NCBI GenBank assembly: GCA_945869165.1
Contig: CAMBNY010000028.1
Location: forward strand, 1-36,503
Reading direction: 5' to 3'
Origin: Comamonas sp. lk
GTDB lineage: Bacteria > Pseudomonadota > Gammaproteobacteria > Burkholderiales > Burkholderiaceae_C
DNA: 36,503 nt
This document shows, in pieces, positions 34,750 through 36,503 of this stretch. The number at the start of each line of letters is the position of its first letter. Positions within the stretch are counted from its first letter, which is position 1. Position numbers and translations under genes: made by a program. The notes below the pieces were generated by a model. That model had not been told where the DNA came from. It saw only the letters and a program-made list of their open reading frames with translations, and did not search any database.

Positions 34750-35216
34750 TTGACAAACCTAATTTTTTCTACCAATAGCTCACCGTTGGTACCTCTTTCA
34801 AGTGAGATGACGGCATTTCTGCCTTTGGTAGACAACAAAAAACTCTCAGGCTGCAGCGTGACCTGGTTCTTGGTGGCCGAGTAAGCGGTGCCAAGCAAAC
34901 TCAAAATGGTCATGACATTCCTGGGGGTGGGTTCATTGGGCGGTGATTCAACTTTGACATTGCCGCCAGTGCGTTCAACTGCTGAAATCCACTTTTGCAG
35001 TCGCTCTGGGATTTTGTTTGGGCTGACTTTTTCGTAAAACACCACGTCCACTGAGTCCAACGGTGCATTGAGCGCTGCGGTGAGTTCATGGTCAAAGTTT
35101 CCAATGTCAATGAAGCTTAGCTTCTGTTTTGGCTCCTTACCAATCGGCCCAGTTGGTGATGGAGTTGAGCAGGCGCTGACCAAAAGCACAAAGCTAAGGA
35201 AGATATTCTTCAACAT
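34746..35216 (-). CDS. Lipoprotein of unknown function
   Basis: A 156-residue protein beginning MLKNIFLSFVLLVSACSTPS, a signal peptide with lipobox VSAC and lipidated Cys16. Ser at +2 fits outer-membrane sorting. The mature part has no family I can name. It includes VDVVFYEKVSPNKIPERLQK, which resembles secretin- or OmpA-associated accessory proteins in tone only, and ends in beta-rich RNAVISLERGTNGELLVEKI. It overlaps the caspase gene by ATGA, so it is the first clearly intact gene of the operon and the likely outer-membrane anchor for it. Confidence 0.82.
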   Translation of the reverse strand: MLKNIFLSFVLLVSACSTPSPTGPIGKEPKQKLSFIDIGNFDHELTAALNAPLDSVDVVFYEKVSPNKIPERLQKWISAVERTGGNVKVESPPNEPTPRNVMTILSLLGTAYSATKNQVTLQPESFLLSTKGRNAVISLERGTNGELLVEKIRFVK

Positions 35217-35218
35217 GA

Positions 35219-35381
35219 TTATTTCTCGGGTTTTGAGTCAGGAATGACGGCATCAGCCACTTTAACTGCGGCCTTGACACCAGTGGGTGGTGGTCGCGAC
35301 GGCGTCGGCAACAATAAACACTGAGCAGCACTTGAGCAGGTTCAAAGGGCAAAGCCAAAGGGTATTGAAGTTGAGTTTCAT
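35219..35381 (-). pseudogene. Possible frameshifted small exported protein at the head of the caspase operon
   Basis: An ATG at 35381 opens MKLNFNTLWLCPLNLL, signal-peptide-like, but that frame soon runs into nonsense. One base out of frame, downstream sequence reads PTPSRPPPTGVKAAVKVADA then VIPDSKPEK and a TAA at 35219, two bases before the lipoprotein ATG. Removing one A in CTCAAGTGC would join them into one reading frame of about 53 codons. An IS256-type end lies eight bases upstream of the ATG. This may be a decayed operon member or chance. Confidence 0.3.
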
Positions 35382-35388
35382 GTTGTTT

Positions 35389-36503
35389 GAGGGTGTCCGA
35401 ATTTTTGTGTAAACGGAAGTTAAGGGTCATTGCTGAGGGACCCGATCCTCAAACTCAATACTAAACCGATTGAGCGCAGCCTTCCAGTCCCGAATCGGCA
35501 TATTCCATTTTTGGCTGATGTTTCTCAGCGCCAAGTAGAACAACTTGCTCAGCGCCTCGTCACTTGGAAACGAGCCCCGGTTCTTGGTAATCTTGCGCAG
35601 ACTCATGTTCACCGATTCGATGGCATTGGTCGTGTAAATCACCTTGCGAATCTCGGGCGGATAGTCAAAGAACGGAATGATGCGTTGCCAGTTACGCCTC
35701 CAGCTTTGCACAATGGACGGATAGTCTTTGCCCCACACCGATTCAAATGCATCCAAGGCTTGGGATGCTTGGTCCACCGTGGCGCAGGCGTAAATTGACT
35801 TCAGGGCAGCGGCTACTTCCTTGCGCGTCTTCCAGGATACATAGTTCAAACTGTGGCGCACCATGTGCACGATGCAAAGCTGCACCTTGGCTAGCGGGTA
35901 CACCGTCTCAATGGCCTCAGGAAAGCCCTTCAAACCGTCCACGCAGGCAATGAAGATGTCTTGCACGCCCCGGTTCTTGAGCTCGGTGACCACTTGCAGC
36001 CAGAACTTGGCGCCCTCGTTTTGGGCGATCCACAAGCCCAGCACTTCCTTGTTGCCGGTCATGTCGATGCCAATGGCAAGGTATACCGCCTTGGCTTTGA
36101 CCACGCCTGAGTCACGCACTTTGACGTGAATGCAGTCCAGATAAACAATCGGGTACACGGCATCCAGAGGGCGCGACTGCCAGGCTTTGACTTCTTCGAC
36201 CACCGCATCGGTGACAGAGGAGATCAAGGCGGGCGAAACCTCTGCGCCGTACATTTCTTCCAAGTGGCTTTGAATCTCGCGCACCGTCATACCGCGTGCA
36301 TAGAGCGACAAAATCTTGTCGTCAAAGCCAGCCCAGCGCGTCTGGTGTTTGGGGATCAATTGCGGCTCAAAGCTGCCCTGGCGGTCCCGGGGAATCTCAA
36401 TGGGCAGCTCACCAAACTCGCCCTTGAGCGTCTTCTTGCTTTTACCGTTACGGGCATTGCCGTCAGGGTTGCTAACTGGCGCGTTCTTGTGATGCCCAAG
36501 GTG
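35389..36503 (-). mobile_element. IS256-family insertion sequence (partial, continues beyond window)
   Basis: The transposase gene is followed by a terminal sequence at about 35389-35414 whose core reads GGGTGTCCGAATTTTTGTG on the plus strand, the usual style of IS256-family terminal inverted repeats. The other end lies outside the window, so the inverted-repeat partner and the target-site duplication cannot be checked. It bounds the caspase operon on its upstream side. Confidence 0.78.
35427..36503 (-). CDS. IS256-family transposase (partial, N-terminus beyond window)
   Basis: About 358 residues are visible, reading openly to the window edge from HLGHHKNAPVSNPDGN, so the missing part is the first 40-50 residues. 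The DDE-type catalytic residues appear in VYLDCIHVKVRD, FIACVDGLKGFPEAIE and TTNAIESVNMSLRK. KTLKGEFGELPIEIPRDRQG and FEPQLIPKHQTRW are the IS256 N-terminal hallmarks. An internal TTG at 36359 is not a true start. It appears intact within the window, so the element could be active. Confidence 0.93.
   Translation of the reverse strand, partial: HLGHHKNAPVSNPDGNARNGKSKKTLKGEFGELPIEIPRDRQGSFEPQLIPKHQTRWAGFDDKILSLYARGMTVREIQSHLEEMYGAEVSPALISSVTDAVVEEVKAWQSRPLDAVYPIVYLDCIHVKVRDSGVVKAKAVYLAIGIDMTGNKEVLGLWIAQNEGAKFWLQVVTELKNRGVQDIFIACVDGLKGFPEAIETVYPLAKVQLCIVHMVRHSLNYVSWKTRKEVAAALKSIYACATVDQASQALDAFESVWGKDYPSIVQSWRRNWQRIIPFFDYPPEIRKVIYTTNAIESVNMSLRKITKNRGSFPSDEALSKLFYLALRNISQKWNMPIRDWKAALNRFSIEFEDRVPQQ

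Noticed and set aside
35194..35430. 78-codon minus-strand open frame spanning the IS end and the lipoprotein start
   Set aside because: It begins at the transposase stop, crosses the IS terminus and overlaps the lipoprotein signal sequence; a different frame with a possible frameshift explains the region better.
28267..36503. CRISPR array or known anti-phage gene set
   Set aside because: No regularly spaced direct repeats and no Cas, restriction, CBASS, gasdermin or Toll/interleukin-receptor genes were found; the caspases here carry export signals, unlike cytoplasmic defence caspases.

Overview
The window looks like chromosome of a betaproteobacterium of the order Burkholderiales, most likely family Comamonadaceae. 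This is inferred from the GC-rich coding style, the CysI/DUF934 pairing, a CysB-type regulator starting MNLHQFRFVQEAV, a classical ArgA, a long HrpA with DUF3418, and a REP-type repeat whose translation contains the familiar HREERSDAAIH string. No species assignment is possible without a search.

Layout. (1) 1-3614, minus strand: a sulfite-reduction set made of a siroheme CysI-type reductase, a DUF934 protein, a 7Fe ferredoxin and a ferredoxin-NADP reductase cut by the window edge. (2) 3927-11728: a divergent nucleoside salvage locus. A 2-oxoglutarate/Fe(II) oxygenase, a nucleoside hydrolase and a ribokinase run leftward. A BMP-type nucleoside ABC transporter (binding protein, double ATPase, two permeases) runs rightward from a good sigma-70 promoter. 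(3) 11805-28266: core housekeeping genes. These are an N-terminally degenerate MnmC, YggX, DsbB, ArgA, a VapBC-type toxin-antitoxin pair with a palindromic operator, HrpA, a DUF442 phosphatase-like protein, a methionine-type aminotransferase, a CysB-family regulator, a CbiX/SirB-type chelatase, LptG and LptF, and then PepA, HolC and tRNA-Ser(GGA). Three copies of an imperfect palindromic REP/BIME-like repeat lie at gene boundaries.

(4) 28267-36503: an accessory region between tRNA-Ser and an IS256-family insertion sequence. It holds a compact leftward set of six genes, nearly all predicted to be exported: a lipoprotein, a caspase-like protease with proline-rich linker and DUF4384 domain, an OmpA-like peptidoglycan-binding protein, a small secreted protein, an 81-residue unknown, and a 1034-residue protein joining a caspase domain to repeats and two FGE-sulfatase (SUMF1/C-type-lectin-fold) domains. 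Most neighbours overlap by the four bases ATGA, implying translational coupling. Both caspase domains keep the His-Cys dyad, while both FGE domains lack the FGE active-site cysteines and so look like binding modules. This is the best candidate for an undescribed system: a periplasmic, envelope-anchored two-caspase protease module. Its function is unknown and nothing in the window proves a defence role.

Links between regions: CysI needs siroheme, ferredoxin and reductant, which the FdxA/FNR pair could provide locally, with the CbiX/SirB-type chelatase and CysB-family regulator about 20 kb away. The IS256 copy ends 8 bases before what may be a frameshifted first gene of the caspase operon, so it may have altered that operon's native promoter.
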